Positions 25,833 to 34,972 of a stretch of DNA of 64,000 nt are shown here, one piece after another. This stretch comes from Fusicatenibacter sp. (GTDB taxonomy: Bacteria; Bacillota; Clostridia; Lachnospirales; Lachnospiraceae), in contig JAGHIA010000070.1 in NCBI GenBank assembly GCA_017887445.1, forward strand, positions 1-64,000. The letters run 5' to 3'. The translations under genes were made by a program, and so were the position numbers. The notes below the pieces were generated by a model. That model saw nothing but the letters and a program-made list of their open reading frames with translations. It made no database searches and was not told the origin of the DNA. Numbering within the stretch: the stretch's first letter is position 1; every line of letters starts with the position of its first letter.

Positions 25833-25887
25833 GTAACCGTTCAGCTGGCTGAACAATTACGAAATATAACGATTCAGACAACGGAAC
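25833..25887. repeat. B palindrome between pit and the DUF47 gene
   Basis: GTAACCGTTCAGC, TG, GCTGAACAATTAC (25833-25860), followed by a degenerate second copy TAACGATTCAGACAAC (about 25867-25882). Confidence 0.7.
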
Positions 25888-25889
25888 GT

Positions 25890-26942
25890 TTAAAACAAGA
25901 TCATAAACACCTTAGCCATTACAAAACTGATCAGACCGCATCCCGGGAACGTAAAAATCCAGGTGAGCATCATATCCTTTACCACTCCGAAATTGATCGC
26001 GGACAACCGTCTCACCGCGCCCACACCCATGATTGCGCTGGTCTTTGTGTGGGTCGTGGACACCGGGATACCGAACAGGCTGGACAGCAGAAGACAAAAA
26101 GCTCCGGCCAGGTCCGCGGAAAATCCCTGGTAACGTTCCAGCTTTACCATATCCATGCCCACGGATTTGATGATCTTTTCGCCTCCAACGCTTGTCCCAA
26201 GCGCCATGACGATACTGCACAGCAGCATCAGCCACACAGGGATCTCCACGCCGGCCACACCGTTCTGGCCATTGGCAAAGGCAAGTCCCAGAAACAGAAC
26301 GCCGATGAATTTCTGGCCGTCCTGAGCGCCGTGCATAAAGCTCATGGCCGCGGCGCCTACAATCTGCGCGCCGGCGAAAAAGCCGTTGGTCTTTCCCCGG
26401 TCCATATGCTGGCACAGCAGCGTAATGCCTTTGCAGATGACCCAGCCGCTGGCAAATCCCAGCAGCAGACTGAGCACCAGTCCGTAAAGGACTTTGACCC
26501 ACTCGTCAAAATTAATGCCGCCGATTCCCTGCTGGATGGCGATGGCCGCTCCCGACAGGCCGGCGATAAGACTGTGGCTTTCGCTGGTAGGAATGCCGAA
26601 AAAAGACGCCGTCACACTGTAGACGACGATAGACAGCAAAGAGGCGCACAGAGCGATCAGCGCGGCCCGGGAATCATCTCCGAAATCCACCATGTTGCTG
26701 ATGGTAGACGCCACGGAGCTGTTGATCTGTGTCATGACAAACACCCCGAGAAAGTTAAATGCTGCGCTCATCCAGATCGCAGTGCGGACATTGAGGCAGC
26801 GGGTCGTCACACAGGTGGCGATGGCATTGGGCGCGTCCGTCCACCCGTTGACAAAAATGACCCCGAGCGTCAGGAGAATGGTGATCGCCAGCACCGGACT
26901 GGAGATCATCGCCTGCCAGAAGTACGAAAAAGAAATATCCAT
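25890..26942 (-). CDS. pit: Inorganic phosphate transporter, Pit family
   Basis: A 350-residue integral membrane protein, low-affinity phosphate/metal symporter. The duplicated family signature is seen as NGWTDAPNAIATCVTTR (near residue 32) and FMHGAQDGQKFIG (near residue 200), with GxxxS-type membrane helices between. It has about ten hydrophobic segments. It is followed by a DUF47 accessory gene after about 90 bp, the common arrangement. feoB lies upstream on the same strand but is separated by an inverted repeat. Confidence 0.93.
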   Translation of the reverse strand: MDISFSYFWQAMISSPVLAITILLTLGVIFVNGWTDAPNAIATCVTTRCLNVRTAIWMSAAFNFLGVFVMTQINSSVASTISNMVDFGDDSRAALIALCASLLSIVVYSVTASFFGIPTSESHSLIAGLSGAAIAIQQGIGGINFDEWVKVLYGLVLSLLLGFASGWVICKGITLLCQHMDRGKTNGFFAGAQIVGAAAMSFMHGAQDGQKFIGVLFLGLAFANGQNGVAGVEIPVWLMLLCSIVMALGTSVGGEKIIKSVGMDMVKLERYQGFSADLAGAFCLLLSSLFGIPVSTTHTKTSAIMGVGAVRRLSAINFGVVKDMMLTWIFTFPGCGLISFVMAKVFMILF

Positions 26943-26974
26943 GTAAGGCTCCTTTTGGCAACAGCAAAGTGGGG

Positions 26975-27024
26975 CGTGCAGAATGCAGGAATGAATGTGC
27001 AGACACGCTCTGGCTGAACTGTTG
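26975..27024. repeat. A-family hairpin plus B half-site before pit
   Basis: GGCGTGCA, GAATGCAGGAATGAATG, TGCAGACACGC, then TCTGGCTGAACTGTTGC. The loop GCAGGAATGAA recurs at about 29658 and 54985. Confidence 0.65.
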
Positions 27025-27051
27025 CTGCTTTTGTTCTTTTCTGTAGTTACC

Positions 27052-27090
27052 GTCTGAGTCCGTTTCGCCCTTTGGCAAACGGACTCAGAC
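27052..27090. terminator. Strong hairpin between feoB and pit
   Basis: GTCTGAGTCCGTTT (27052-27065) pairs perfectly with AAACGGACTCAGAC (27077-27090), with an inner GCC/GGC stem. It lies just after feoB (minus strand). No strong T-run follows, so its terminator role is moderate. Confidence 0.6.
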
Positions 27091-27165
27091 TATTTAAAAA
27101 TATCATTCTGCTATTTTTTTGTCAATACTATTCATCCTCTCATTTTACATTTTCTTTACTTTTTT

Positions 27166-29226
27166 TTAACATTCCAAAAGCCGTACGGCAGCGTTGAACA
27201 GAACGCACACAATCACGCCCATCCCTGTGGGCAGGGCGATTCCCAGAAGCGTCCACCGCCAGCTGCCGGTCTCTTTGCGGATGGTGGCGCAGGTCGTACC
27301 GCAGGGCCAGTGCATCAGGAAAAACAGGATAGCGCTGACCGCCGTCGTCCATGTCCAGCCGTTGTTCGTCAGGATCCGGAAGACCATGGCGCCATCCCCC
27401 AGCTGCTGCAGATTCCCCTGGGCCAGGTACATCATCAGCATCAGAGGAAGTACGATCTCGTTGGCGGTCATCCCCAGCAGAAACGCCGTCAGGATCACCC
27501 CGTCCAGGCCCATCAGACGGCCCAGCGGATCCAGAAATGACGTACAGTAGGAAAACACTGCCATACCGTGTACGTTTACGTTTGCCATCAGCCAGATCAC
27601 AAGGCCGGAGGGCGCGGCGATCACTGCCGCCCGCCGCAGAACGAACAGCGTCCGGTCGAACACCGAGCGGACGATCACCTTCCCCACCTGCGGCCTGCGG
27701 TAGGGCGGCAGTTCCAGCGTAAAGGCCGACGGCAGGCCTTTGAGCACTGTCCGGGACAGGAGCCAGGAAGCCAGCAGCGTCATAAGAATCCCAAGAAGGA
27801 TCACCGCGGACAATACCAGCGCCGGCAGAAAGCTCCCGGCAGCTCCCGAAGCGCCGCCGGCCAGGAACAAGGCGATCAGCATCAGCATGGCGGGGAACCT
27901 TCCGTTGCAGGGGACCAGGCTGTTGGTGAGGATCGCGATCATCCGCTCCCGCGGAGAGTCGATGATCCGGCAGCCGGTGACCGCCGCCGCGTTGCAGCCG
28001 AATCCCATGCACATGGTCAGCGCCTGCTTTCCGCAGGCACGGCAGCGGCAAAAGCAGCAGTCCAGGTTAAAGGCCACTCTCGGCAGATAGCCGGAATCCT
28101 CCAGAAGCGTAAACAACGGAAAGAAGATCGCCATGGGCGGCAGCATCACAGACACCACCCAGGCCAGCGTCCGGTAGACGCCAAAAACCAGCGGCTCGCG
28201 AATCCACCAGGGAACGCCCATCCACTGCGTCAGCCGCGCCAGTACGTCCTCCAGTCGGAAGAACAGGTCAAAGAGCAGAGCAGAGGGATAATTTGCCCCG
28301 CAAACCGTGATCCAGAACACCAGAAGCAGCAGCAGAAACATAATGGGAAATCCCGTGCGCCGGCTGGTAAACAGCCGGTCCAGCCGGCGGTCCCTCCGGG
28401 CATACTGGCTGTTCTCATAGCGCACCGTTCTGGCACAGAGCTCCTCCGAACGGCGGACAAACGCGCCGGCCACTTCGTCCTGAAACGTTTCCTGGGCAAG
28501 GCCTTTCTCTGCCAGAACCGCCTGTTTTTCCGCCAGCTGTTGTTTTAATGCTTCCGGCAGGGGAAATCCCCGGCTTGCCATGGCCGACTCCAGGCTTTCG
28601 TCTCCTGCCAGCAGCCGCAGGGCGGCAAAGCGGCTGTCAACGGTTTCTTTGCACCAATCCCTGACCGGCGCTTCCAGCGCAGAGACCTGGCGCTCCACAG
28701 GTTCGGGATAGCGGATAGGCGGATTCCCGCCGTCTTTCTGTTCCAGAATCCGGACGGCCTCAAACACCTGCTCCAGTCCCTCCTTGCTGCGGGCAGCCAT
28801 TCCGATCACCGGGATCCCCAGTTCCCGGGAAAGTCCCTCCAGATCGATATGGATCTTTTTCTTTCTGGCCTCGTCCAGAAGATTGACGGCCAGGATCACC
28901 CGGGGCGTCGTCTCCAGAATCTGGAGCGCCAGGATCAGATTCCGCTCCATGCAGGTGGCGTCACAGACCACCAGCACCGCGTCCGGATGCTCAAAGCAGA
29001 TAAAATCCCTGGCGATCTCTTCCTCTTCCGAGTGGGAGAGCAGGGAGTAGCATCCGGGCAGATCCACCAGCCGGTAAACCGTTTTGTCTCTGCGGCAGCT
29101 GCCCTGAGCGCTTTCCACGGTTTTTCCCGGCCAGTTTCCCGTGTGCTGGTTCTTTCCGGTCAGCGCGTTGAACACCGTACTTTTTCCCACATTGGGGTTT
29201 CCCGCCAGCGCGATTACTTTTTCCAT
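27166..29226 (-). CDS. feoB: Ferrous iron transport protein B
   Basis: Fe(II) importer of the inner membrane. The N-terminal G domain has G1 at residues 9-16 (GNPNVGKS), the G3 region DLPGCYSLL and a G4-like VNLLDEA. It is followed by a helical bundle and a membrane domain with two gate regions (FPLFTLLEDSGYLPRVAF and the later repeat with CTSFLDPLGRLMGLDG). The length from the ATG at 29226 is 686 aa, normal for the family. Its start overlaps the 3' end of feoA by 13 bp and has AAAGGGGA upstream. Longer readings in this frame run into feoA and are not real. Confidence 0.95.
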   Translation of the reverse strand: MEKVIALAGNPNVGKSTVFNALTGKNQHTGNWPGKTVESAQGSCRRDKTVYRLVDLPGCYSLLSHSEEEEIARDFICFEHPDAVLVVCDATCMERNLILALQILETTPRVILAVNLLDEARKKKIHIDLEGLSRELGIPVIGMAARSKEGLEQVFEAVRILEQKDGGNPPIRYPEPVERQVSALEAPVRDWCKETVDSRFAALRLLAGDESLESAMASRGFPLPEALKQQLAEKQAVLAEKGLAQETFQDEVAGAFVRRSEELCARTVRYENSQYARRDRRLDRLFTSRRTGFPIMFLLLLLVFWITVCGANYPSALLFDLFFRLEDVLARLTQWMGVPWWIREPLVFGVYRTLAWVVSVMLPPMAIFFPLFTLLEDSGYLPRVAFNLDCCFCRCRACGKQALTMCMGFGCNAAAVTGCRIIDSPRERMIAILTNSLVPCNGRFPAMLMLIALFLAGGASGAAGSFLPALVLSAVILLGILMTLLASWLLSRTVLKGLPSAFTLELPPYRRPQVGKVIVRSVFDRTLFVLRRAAVIAAPSGLVIWLMANVNVHGMAVFSYCTSFLDPLGRLMGLDGVILTAFLLGMTANEIVLPLMLMMYLAQGNLQQLGDGAMVFRILTNNGWTWTTAVSAILFFLMHWPCGTTCATIRKETGSWRWTLLGIALPTGMGVIVCVLFNAAVRLLEC

Positions 29227-29561
29227 CTGCCCGTCCCCTTTCTTTTTCGGGAAGCTTCCGCCGCCTGCACCGCTTTTTCCGCCTCCGGCGCCGCCTGCCC
29301 GGTTTCTTTTCTTCTTACCGCCGCCTGCCCGCTTCCGCATGGTTCCACCGTCACCTGCCCGGCGTCCTCCCTGCGCAGAGCCACGACCGTTTTCCGCACC
29401 AGATAGGCGCACGGGTCCCCCAGCGGGCTTTTTCCCAGACATTTCACACAGGTTCCCGGTACAAACCCAAGATCCTGCAGCCGTCTGCGCATGGACGCCG
29501 CTTCTTTGTAGCCTGTCACGATCCCGGTCTGCCCGGGACATAATTCTGCCAGATTGCTCAT
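29214..29561 (-). CDS. feoA: Ferrous iron transport protein A, with extended tail
   Basis: A small SH3-like partner of FeoB. Residues 1-75 carry the family features: LAELCPGQTGIVTGY, MRRRLQDLGFVPGT and LVRKTVVALRREDAGQVTVEP. It is followed by a Lys/Ala/Glu-rich tail of about 40 residues (AAPEAEKAVQAAEASRKRK), which is not part of the usual fold and may be disordered. The ribosome-binding site AAAGGAG precedes the ATG at 29561. It overlaps feoB, so the two are coupled. No clear iron-box (Fur or DtxR) was seen upstream. Confidence 0.9.
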   Translation of the reverse strand: MSNLAELCPGQTGIVTGYKEAASMRRRLQDLGFVPGTCVKCLGKSPLGDPCAYLVRKTVVALRREDAGQVTVEPCGSGQAAVRRKETGQAAPEAEKAVQAAEASRKRKGTGRWKK

Positions 29562-29649
29562 AGGATACTCCTTTCTAATAATATGAATATGCCGGCGGGC
29601 CCAAAAAGGTCAGCAGATAGGCTCAGCCGGCTACGCAGACTGATTTCAG

Positions 29650-29757
29650 GGCAGATTGCAGGAATGAATTTCCAAACACCCTCTGGCAATGTTACTTTCC
29701 CGGAATATTTTAATAAAGAACACCAATGGCAACTGTTCAGTTGTCTGAACAGTTGCC
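29650..29757. repeat. A-family fragment and B palindrome between feoA and the subtilase gene
   Basis: GCAGATTGCAGGAATGAA (about 29652-29669) with CCAAACACCCTCTGGCAA is an A-family copy. GGCAACTGTTCAG, TTGT, CTGAACAGTTGCC (29728-29757) is a perfect B palindrome with 13-bp arms. It sits directly before the ribosome-binding site of the next gene. Confidence 0.75.
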
Positions 29758-29778
29758 ACCAATGAGAGGAGAAGCTAT

Positions 29779-30639
29779 TTGAAAAACAGATATGGACTTA
29801 CCGGACGGGGCGTTTCCGTGGCGGTCCTCGACACGGGGATCACGCCTCACATAGATTTTGACCGCCGTATTCTGGTGTTTCTGGACCTGATCTCCGGTCA
29901 TGCGTATCCCTACGACGACAACGGTCACGGCTCCCATGTGGCCGGCATCATCGGCGGCAGCGGGAGAGCCAGCGGCGGAAGATATGAGGGAATGGCGCCG
30001 GAATGCGGTTTTGTCATCCTGAAAATCCTGGACCACAAAGGCAACGGCAGAAAACAGGATGTACTGAAAGCCATCGGCTGGGTGCGGAAAATGAGAGAGA
30101 AATACAACATCCGGATCCTCAATATATCCGTAGGCACCACGGAGCAGGAGAAGGTGCTTCACGATCTTCTGATCGAGGCGGTGGAGGAAGCCTGGGACGA
30201 CGGTCTGGTGGTGGTAACGGCCGCAGGAAACCTGGGCCCGGGCAGCGGAACCGTGACGGCTCCCGGCAGCAGCCGGAAGGTGATCACCGTCGGTTCCAGC
30301 GACCTGCTCACCGGCACAGGGGGAATCTCCGGCTGCGGGCCTACCAGAGACTGCGTCTGCAAGCCGGACCTTGTGGCTCCGGGGAAAGATATCATCTCCT
30401 GCGCGCCCGGCGTAAGCCACCGGGAATACGCGAGAAAAAGCGGAACCTCCATGTCAACGCCCCAGATTTCCGGAGCGGTCGCCCTTGCGCTGCAGAAGGC
30501 TCCTTATCTCACCAACGTGCAGATCAAAATGATGCTGCGGGACTCTGTCCGGGACCTGGGCCTTCCCCACAACCGGCAGGGATGGGGCGAATTTGACCTT
30601 GACAAGTTCCTTTCAAATCTATACAATGAAAAAAGCTGA
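29779..30639 (+). CDS. Subtilisin-like S8 serine protease, intracellular type
   Basis: A 286-residue minimal subtilase of the AprX/ISP type. The triad is Asp18 (AVLDTGITPHIDF), His50 (DDNGHGSHVAG) and Ser at about 223 (KSGTSMSTPQISG), with the oxyanion Asn in TAAGNLGPGSG. There is no signal peptide or prodomain beyond a few residues, so it is probably cytoplasmic. The start codon is TTG at 29779, with GAGAGGAGAAG upstream. It is the second subtilase in the window and is unrelated in layout to the Csp-like one. Its role is unknown; related enzymes act in stationary-phase protein turnover. Confidence 0.88.
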   Translation: MKNRYGLTGRGVSVAVLDTGITPHIDFDRRILVFLDLISGHAYPYDDNGHGSHVAGIIGGSGRASGGRYEGMAPECGFVILKILDHKGNGRKQDVLKAIGWVRKMREKYNIRILNISVGTTEQEKVLHDLLIEAVEEAWDDGLVVVTAAGNLGPGSGTVTAPGSSRKVITVGSSDLLTGTGGISGCGPTRDCVCKPDLVAPGKDIISCAPGVSHREYARKSGTSMSTPQISGAVALALQKAPYLTNVQIKMMLRDSVRDLGLPHNRQGWGEFDLDKFLSNLYNEKS

Positions 30640-30771
30640 ATGCACAGACAATAGCAACCGGCGCGCCGGCAGGGCTGCTTGCGGGTAACAGTTTGGCCTG
30701 TCACTCGTTATGCCGGAGCATTGCGGACGGCAAAGCCCGGCCGGCGCTCAAGAAGATACAAGGAGGACACT

Positions 30772-31983
30772 ATGGAAAAAATTCAGATGACAACCCCGCT
30801 GGTGGAAATGGACGGAGATGAGATGACCCGTATTCTCTGGAAGATCATCAAGGAGGAGCTTCTGCTTCCGTTCATCGACCTGAAGACCGAATACTACGAC
30901 CTGGGACTGGAGCACCGCAACGAAACCAACGATCAGGTAACCGTCGACTCCGCGAAAGCTACCATGAAATACGGGGTAGCAGTCAAATGCGCGACCATCA
31001 CTCCCAACGCGGCCCGCATGACCGAATACGATCTGAAGGAGATGTGGAAGAGTCCCAACGGAACCATCCGCGCCCTGCTGGACGGAACCGTATTCCGCGC
31101 GCCCATCGTGGTAAAAGGCATTGAGCCATGTGTCCGCAACTGGAAAAAACCGATCACCATCGCCAGACATGCTTACGGCGACGTATATAAAAACACGGAA
31201 ATGAGGATTCCCGGCCCTGGAAAGGTAGAACTTGTTTACACCGCCGAGGACGGCACCACCACCAGCGAAGTGGTACATACCTTCACCGGAGCAGGCGTGG
31301 TGCAGGGCATGCACAACCTGGACAACTCCATTGAAAGCTTCGCCAGAAGCTGCTTTGAATACGCCCTGGACACCCACCAGGATCTGTGGTTTGCCACCAA
31401 GGACACCATCTCCAAAAAATACGATCACCGGTTCAAGGATATCTTCGCCGAAATCTATGAGAACGAATACAAGGAAAAATTCGAGAACGCCGGCATCACC
31501 TATTTCTACACGCTGATCGACGACGCCGTTGCCCGCATTATGAAAGCGGAGGGCGGATTTATCTGGGCCTGCAAGAACTATGACGGAGACGTGATGAGCG
31601 ATATGGTATCCTCCGCCTTCGGCTCTCTGGCTATGATGACCTCCGTACTGGTATCCCCTCACGGCTATTACGAGTATGAGGCGGCACACGGCACAGTACA
31701 GCGCCATTATTACCGTCATCTGAAAGGAGAGGAGACCTCCACAAACTCCGTGGCCACCATTTTCGCATGGACCGGCGCGCTGCGCAAGAGAGGCGAGCTG
31801 GACGGCAACGGCGCTCTGTGCGCCTTCGCGGACAAGCTGGAGACTGCCACCATCCATGTGATTGAGTCGGGAAAAATGACCAAGGACCTGGCGCTGATCA
31901 CCACCATCGAACATCCGGTGGTCCTGAACAGCAAAGACTTTATCCTTGCGATCCGTGAAGAACTGGAGAAATCGTTACGGTAA
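30772..31983 (+). CDS. icd: Isocitrate dehydrogenase (NADP-dependent), type II
   Basis: Oxidative decarboxylation of isocitrate to 2-oxoglutarate with NADPH formation. The 403-residue product has [15 protein letters not shown] at its start, and [25 protein letters not shown], the substrate loop of the homodimeric type II (eukaryote-like) enzyme. The catalytic Tyr/Lys region is also present, with [24 protein letters not shown] and the NADP motif [10 protein letters not shown]. The ATG at 30772 has AAGGAGG upstream; a longer frame from 30679 lacks support. The gene supplies carbon skeleton for the GS-GOGAT genes of this window. It ends at a bidirectional terminator shared with the ABC-F gene. 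Confidence 0.95.
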   Translation: MEKIQMTTPLVEMDGDEMTRILWKIIKEELLLPFIDLKTEYYDLGLEHRNETNDQVTVDSAKATMKYGVAVKCATITPNAARMTEYDLKEMWKSPNGTIRALLDGTVFRAPIVVKGIEPCVRNWKKPITIARHAYGDVYKNTEMRIPGPGKVELVYTAEDGTTTSEVVHTFTGAGVVQGMHNLDNSIESFARSCFEYALDTHQDLWFATKDTISKKYDHRFKDIFAEIYENEYKEKFENAGITYFYTLIDDAVARIMKAEGGFIWACKNYDGDVMSDMVSSAFGSLAMMTSVLVSPHGYYEYEAAHGTVQRHYYRHLKGEETSTNSVATIFAWTGALRKRGELDGNGALCAFADKLETATIHVIESGKMTKDLALITTIEHPVVLNSKDFILAIREELEKSLR

Positions 31984-32003
31984 CAGTAATTCACATTACA
32001 TGA

Positions 32004-32060
32004 AAAAGCCGGAACGGTGAAACCTGCCAAACCTCAGCAGGCTTCGCCGTTCCGGCTTTT
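32004..32060. terminator. Bidirectional terminator between icd and the ABC-F gene
   Basis: AAAAGCCGGAACGG (from 32004) pairs with CCGTTCCGGCTTTT (to 32060), with an inner CCTGC/GCAGG stem. Confidence 0.85.
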
Positions 32061-32133
32061 CAAAATTCCGGCTTTTCAAACATACTTTGGAACTGTTACC
32101 CGGAATTCTCCTTCTGGGACTGGCATTCCAACA

Positions 32134-34050
32134 TTATTCCTGGGCCAGTTCCTCCCATGTTTCATACAGCTGTTCCAGCTCTGCCAGAACCTGCGCCTTC
32201 TCGCTGCTAAGAGCGATACACTTTGCCGCGTCGGTAGCCACCTCCGGCAGGGCCAGTTCCTGGTCGATGGCCGCGTCTCTGGCTTCCAGCTCCTCGATCC
32301 TGGCTTCCGTCTTTTTCAGGTCATTTTCCCTTTTTCTCTGACGGGCCTGCTCCTCCTTCTGGGCTTTCCAGTCCAGCTTTACCGAAGACTGCTCCGGTTT
32401 CTGCTCCTTGACACTGTCAGCGGCGGGAGCGTAGATGCTGGTCAGTTCCTCCTTTTTCTCCAGATAATAATCGTAATTTCCAATATAATTGACCAGGTTC
32501 TGATTGGTCAGCTCCAGAATCCTGGTGGCCGTCTGATTGATAAAGTAACGGTCGTGGGAGACGTAGAGCACCGTTCCGGTGTAATCCCGAAGCGCCTGCT
32601 CCAGAATCTCTTTGGAGACAATGTCCAGATGGTTGGTCGGCTCGTCCAGAATCAGGAAGTTGGCGTTGGACAGCATCAGCTTCGCCAGGGAGATCCGTCC
32701 CCGTTCGCCGCCGCTTAAGGTGTGGATCGGCTGGAATACATCGTCCTCGGTAAACAAAAACGCAGCCAGCACGTTGCGGATCTCCGTGTTGGTCAGATAC
32801 GGATAGGCGTCGGAGATTTCCTGGAAGATGGTCTTGTCCATATGGAGTACCTGGTGTTCCTGGTCGTAATAGCCAATCTGCACCTTCGTGCCAAGCTCCA
32901 CCTGGCCCTGGTCCGGCGCGACCACGCCGTTGAGGATCTTCAGGATCGTCGTCTTTCCGGTACCGTTGTTTCCGATGACCGCCACACGCTCGCCCCGGTG
33001 GATCTCAAAATTCAGATCAGAGAACAACGGTTGTCTGGGAAAGCTTTTGGACAGATGAGAGACTCGCAGCACATCGTTTCCGCTGGTGATCCTGGGTTCC
33101 AGACGGATGCGCATATCTGACCGCACCTCCGTGGGTTTGTCCAATACCTCGATTTTTTCCAGCATCTTTTCGCGGCTTTCCGCCCGCCGGATGGATTTTT
33201 CCCGGTTGAAAGACTTCAGCTTGGCGATCACTTCCTCCTGATGGCGGATCTCCTGCTGCTGGTTCACCCACGCATGGTACGCCGCCTCCCGGAGCATGGC
33301 TTTTTTCTGGCTGTAGGCCGAGTAATTTCCCTCGAAGCTCATCACCTTCCCCGCGTCGATTTCCACGATCTTTGTCACTACCCGGTCCAGGAAATACCGG
33401 TCGTGGGAGACGATGAGAACCGCGCCGCTGTAATTCATCAGATATCCTTCCAGCCAGGCGATGGACTCCATATCCAGATGGTTGGTCGGCTCGTCCAGAA
33501 GGATCACATCCGGTTTCGTCAGCAGCAGCCGTCCCAGGGCCACGCGGGTCTTCTGACCTCCGGACAGTTCCGATACTTTTTTGTCAAACTCCTCCTCGGC
33601 AAAGCCAAGGCCCTTCAGCACCCCCACCACCTCGCTGCGGTAAGCGTAGCCGTTCTCCAGCTCAAAGGTATGGGACAGCTTTGTGTAGGAGGCCATCCGT
33701 TCCTCCAGCGCCTCGCCGTCCGCATCTTTCATCTGGCGCTCCAGTTCCCGCAGGCGGTTCTCCATGTCGATGAGATACTGCTTTGCCTGCAGCACCTCCT
33801 GATAGATCGTCAGCTCCCCGGTCAAATCCTGGTGCTGGGCCAGATATCCGAGGCTTTTTCCTTTGGAGAGAATGACCTCCCCGCCGTCGGCGGACATTTC
33901 TCCGACAATGATCTTCAGCAGGGTGGATTTTCCCGCTCCGTTGATGCCCACCAGGGCCGCTTTTTCCCGTTCTTCTATGTGAAACGAAGCATTCTTCAGG
34001 ATCTCATTGGTACCGAATGCTTTGGAAATATTCTGACATGCTAAAATCAT
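32134..34050 (-). CDS. ABC-F family ATPase (ribosome-associated)
   Basis: A 638-residue soluble protein with two ABC ATPase domains and no membrane segment, the ABC-F layout. Walker A motifs are GINGAGKSTLL (about residues 35-45) and GNNGTGKTTIL. The signature motifs are LSGGQKTRVALGRLL and LSGGERGRISLAKLM; Walker B motifs are ILLDEPTNHLD and LILDEPTNHLD. A linker helix with YSQKKAMLREAAYHAWVNQQQE lies between the domains, and a C-terminal coiled coil follows (QRKRENDLKKTEARIEELEA). It resembles YfmR/Uup-type factors that help stalled ribosomes. Antibiotic-resistance ABC-F proteins are a second possibility. It stands alone. Confidence 0.92.
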   Translation of the reverse strand: MILACQNISKAFGTNEILKNASFHIEEREKAALVGINGAGKSTLLKIIVGEMSADGGEVILSKGKSLGYLAQHQDLTGELTIYQEVLQAKQYLIDMENRLRELERQMKDADGEALEERMASYTKLSHTFELENGYAYRSEVVGVLKGLGFAEEEFDKKVSELSGGQKTRVALGRLLLTKPDVILLDEPTNHLDMESIAWLEGYLMNYSGAVLIVSHDRYFLDRVVTKIVEIDAGKVMSFEGNYSAYSQKKAMLREAAYHAWVNQQQEIRHQEEVIAKLKSFNREKSIRRAESREKMLEKIEVLDKPTEVRSDMRIRLEPRITSGNDVLRVSHLSKSFPRQPLFSDLNFEIHRGERVAVIGNNGTGKTTILKILNGVVAPDQGQVELGTKVQIGYYDQEHQVLHMDKTIFQEISDAYPYLTNTEIRNVLAAFLFTEDDVFQPIHTLSGGERGRISLAKLMLSNANFLILDEPTNHLDIVSKEILEQALRDYTGTVLYVSHDRYFINQTATRILELTNQNLVNYIGNYDYYLEKKEELTSIYAPAADSVKEQKPEQSSVKLDWKAQKEEQARQRKRENDLKKTEARIEELEARDAAIDQELALPEVATDAAKCIALSSEKAQVLAELEQLYETWEELAQE

Positions 34051-34124
34051 ATCTTCCTCCTGTAATTACTGTTACTAATATCCCTCTTATTATAGAGAAG
34101 CAGAAACAAAATTTCAATAAATCT

Positions 34125-34153
34125 TTGACAATTTTCTCACATACATATATAAT
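34125..34153 (+). promoter_or_regulatory. rex promoter
   Basis: -35 TTGACA (34125-34130), 17-bp spacer, -10 TATAAT (34148-34153), a consensus sigma-A promoter. I did not find a convincing Rex operator (TTGTTAA, 4 nt, TTAACAA) next to it. Confidence 0.8.
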
Positions 34154-34196
34154 AAAATTACATTTTGCGGGTATTTATTGTTAGGAGGAAACAATC

Positions 34197-34853
34197 TTGG
34201 AAGAAAAAGGCATTTCACGAGCAGTCATTAAAAGGCTTCCTCGATATTATCGTTATCTGGGAGAACTTCTGGAGGATGGAGTAGAGCGGATCTCGTCCAG
34301 TGAACTCAGCGAACGTATGAAAGTGACCGCCTCACAGATCCGGCAGGATCTGAACAATTTCGGAGGGTTCGGACAGCAGGGGTACGGATACAACGTCCGT
34401 TATCTCTACACGGAGATCGGAAAGATCCTTGGTCTGGACCGCGTCCACAATATGATCATCGTGGGAGCAGGAAATCTTGGTCAGGCGCTGGCCAATTACG
34501 CGGCGTTCGAGCGCAGCGGCTTCAAGACCATCGGCATTTTTGATATCAATCCGGTGCTGAAAGGCGTCAGCGTACGCGGAATCCCGATCCGCATGACCGA
34601 CGAGCTCCCGGAATTTATCCGGAAAAACAACGTGGAGATCGCCGCGCTGACGCTCCCCAAGGCCAAGGCCCTGGAGATGGCAAAAGTGCTTGCGGACTGC
34701 GGCGTCAAAGCGTTCTGGAATTTCGCACATACCGATCTGAACCTGGCCATGCCGGGGGATTATATTGTAGAGAACGTTCATCTCTCCGAAAGTCTGATGC
34801 GTCTTTCCTACAATCTTACCAGATACGAGTCAGAACATAAGCAGCAGCTGTAA
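34197..34853 (+). CDS. rex: Redox-sensing transcriptional repressor Rex
   Basis: Senses the NADH/NAD ratio and represses fermentation and respiration genes. The N-terminal winged helix contains RYYRYLGELLEDGVERISSS and the recognition helix VTASQIRQDLNNFG. The Rossmann domain has IIVGAGNLGQALANY at about residue 85. The C-terminal swapped helix is at LMRLSYNLTRYE. Length 218 aa is normal. The start is TTG at 34197, with TTAGGAGG upstream. It is followed by its own terminator. Confidence 0.96.
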   Translation: MEEKGISRAVIKRLPRYYRYLGELLEDGVERISSSELSERMKVTASQIRQDLNNFGGFGQQGYGYNVRYLYTEIGKILGLDRVHNMIIVGAGNLGQALANYAAFERSGFKTIGIFDINPVLKGVSVRGIPIRMTDELPEFIRKNNVEIAALTLPKAKALEMAKVLADCGVKAFWNFAHTDLNLAMPGDYIVENVHLSESLMRLSYNLTRYESEHKQQL

Positions 34854-34857
34854 ACAG

Positions 34858-34922
34858 TCCGCTGCCGGTTCCAGTGGCAGTGCAACGCAGACTGCCCGGG
34901 AACCGGCAGCGGATTTTTCTTT
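34858..34922 (+). terminator. Terminator after rex
   Basis: TCCGCTGCCGGTTCC (34858-34872) pairs with GGAACCGGCAGCGGA (34899-34913), with an inner GCAGT/ACTGC stem, followed by TTTTTCTTT. Confidence 0.9.
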
Positions 34923-34972
34923 ATCCGTGCATTTACAAAAAGTATTTCAAACGTGCTTCAGGAGGTGTATCT

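Noticed and set aside
25218-27017. 599-codon plus-strand frame over the DUF47 and pit genes
   Set aside because: It crosses two genes and their intergenic repeat, and its product is low-complexity His/Arg/Gln-rich.
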